DNA of 6,679 bases from Burkholderiales bacterium. GTDB lineage: Bacteria; Pseudomonadota; Gammaproteobacteria; Burkholderiales; SG8-39. Location: contig JADLDQ010000035.1 of NCBI GenBank assembly GCA_020846575.1, positions 1 to 6,679 on the forward strand, given 5' to 3'. Numbering within the stretch: the first letter of the stretch is position 1; each line of letters begins with the position of its first letter. The position numbers and the translations under genes were made by a program. The notes under the pieces are model-generated. The model saw only the letters and a list, made by a program, of their open reading frames with translations. It did no database searches and was not told the origin of the DNA. Shown here piece after piece: positions 5,999 through 6,679 of the stretch.

Positions 5999-6083
5999 CC
6001 CGCGCATCTTACACCAGCGCCCGAGCGCGCCGCGCGCGCAGGACCGCACGAGCGCCGCAGGTGTGGTTCGCTCGCATCGAAGC

Positions 6084-6092
6084 TGGTAAAAT
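6084..6092 (+). promoter_or_regulatory. Putative gyrA promoter, extended -10
   Basis: TGG-TAAAAT is an extended -10 element with five of six bases matching TATAAT, 67 bases before the gyrA ATG. A -35 is not obvious at 16-18 bp, as is usual for extended -10 promoters. The transcript would have a leader of about 60 bases. Confidence 0.65.
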
Positions 6093-6159
6093 TCGCCGTT
6101 TCCCCGAGAGCACCGCATCGCCCCTTGCCGTTCCGGCTCGCGCCGGTCCGATCCCCCGA

Positions 6160-6679
6160 ATGGAGCAATTCGCCAAAGAGACGCTGCCCGTCAGTCTCGA
6201 GGAGGAGATGCGGCGTTCCTACCTTGATTACGCGATGAGCGTGATCGTCGGGCGCGCGCTTCCCGACGTGCGCGACGGCCTGAAGCCGGTCCACCGCCGG
6301 GTGCTCTACGCGATGCACGAGGCGAACAACGTCTGGAACCGGCCCTACGTCAAGTGCGCACGGGTGGTTGGCGAAGTGCTGGGCAAGTACCACCCGCACG
6401 GCGACAGCGCGACCTACGAGGCCCTGGTGCGCATGGCGCAGGGCTTCTCGATGCGCTACACCCTGATCGACGGCCAGGGCAACTTCGGCTCCATCGACGG
6501 GGACTCCGCGGCCGCTTACCGCTACACCGAGTGCCGGCTCGCGCGGCTCGCGTCGGAGCTTCTGGCCGACATCGAGAAGGAAACGGTCGACTTCGTTCCC
6601 AACTACGACGGCAAGGAGAACGAGCCGACCGCGCTGCCGACGCGGATTCCAAACCTGCTGGTCAACGGCTCCTCGGGTA
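6160..6679 (+). CDS. gyrA: DNA gyrase subunit A, N-terminal part (runs off the window)
   Basis: GyrA is the DNA-cleaving subunit of gyrase, which introduces negative supercoils as an A2B2 complex. The 173 visible codons cover the start of the winged-helix/breakage-reunion domain. SYLDYAMSVIVGRALPDVRDG is followed by the quinolone-resistance region (ARVVGEVLGKYHPHGDSATYE) and the catalytic AAAYRYTE. Numbering matches E. coli exactly: Ser83 and the catalytic Tyr122 are present, and position 87 is Glu in place of Asp. The start ATG is chosen because MEQFAKETLPVSLEEEM agrees with the usual betaproteobacterial N-terminus, though its ribosome-binding site is weak. Features such as the TRIPNLLVNGSSG stretch identify GyrA over ParC. 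The gene is divergent from mtaD. No damage is visible up to the window edge. Confidence 0.97.
   Translation, partial: MEQFAKETLPVSLEEEMRRSYLDYAMSVIVGRALPDVRDGLKPVHRRVLYAMHEANNVWNRPYVKCARVVGEVLGKYHPHGDSATYEALVRMAQGFSMRYTLIDGQGNFGSIDGDSAAAYRYTECRLARLASELLADIEKETVDFVPNYDGKENEPTALPTRIPNLLVNGSSG

Larger units (their letters stand above)
5835..6159. other. Divergent control region between mtaD and gyrA
   Basis: This 325-bp, very GC-rich spacer holds no gene. It contains a likely gyrA promoter at 6084-6092 and, for mtaD, only a weak minus-strand -10 candidate TAAGAT (6011-6006). Two perfect 7-bp hairpins lie at 5946-5971 and 5981-5998. A 5-bp hairpin CCGGC-TCGC-GCCGG (6133-6146) lies just before the gyrA start. 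No DnaA boxes or known riboswitch were recognised. Confidence 0.7.

Noticed and set aside
5835..6011. SAH riboswitch upstream of mtaD
   Set aside because: The conserved GAGGAGCGCTGCAAC and AGGCTCGG elements are absent from the minus-strand leader.
4534..6399. Very long frames opposite or overlapping mtaD on both strands
   Set aside because: They are stop-free shadows of a GC-rich gene; only the amidohydrolase frame carries family motifs.

Overview
The window looks like a chromosomal segment of a GC-rich betaproteobacterium. The evidence is the N-terminus of GyrA, which begins MEQFAKETLPVSLEEEMRRS, the tmRNA tag ANDERFALAA, an OmpA with a short two-cysteine N-terminal module instead of a barrel, and the gene order gyrA / MTA-SAH deaminase / ompA / ubiG / HAD phosphatase / ssrA. 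Genus cannot be fixed from the sequence alone.

Layout from left to right. At 1-562 lies a vapBC-type toxin-antitoxin pair on the minus strand (PIN toxin cut by the window edge, Phd/YefM-type antitoxin complete), with an extended -10 promoter and a 12-bp palindrome just upstream. From 599 to about 1647 I find no convincing gene. The first half is featureless except for a strongly T-over-A skewed stretch (961-1120). The second half (1148-1598) is packed with inverted repeats and a degenerate direct repeat and is the most unexplained part of the window. At 1648-2090 is the complete tmRNA gene ssrA on the minus strand, with tag frame, terminator and promoter. Its -10 box contains the stop codon of the upstream phosphatase gene.

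From 2083 to 5834 is a minus-strand housekeeping block. It runs, in transcription order, mtaD (5-methylthioadenosine/S-adenosylhomocysteine deaminase), ompA with its own terminator, then ubiG and a HAD phosphatase overlapping by ATGA. The phosphatase would usually be labelled Gph, but its neighbour and sequence pattern fit MupP, the MurNAc-6-phosphate phosphatase of cell-wall recycling. A 325-bp divergent control region (5835-6159) separates this block from gyrA, which reads rightwards and leaves the window after 173 codons.

The core genes do unrelated housekeeping work: nucleoside salvage, outer-membrane/peptidoglycan anchoring, ubiquinone O-methylation, sugar-phosphate clearance, ribosome rescue and DNA supercoiling. 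What looks accessory is everything to the left of ssrA. The 3' end of ssrA is a common integration site for islands, and the toxin-antitoxin pair plus the gene-free stretch would fit a decayed insertion, but no integrase or att repeat is visible here.
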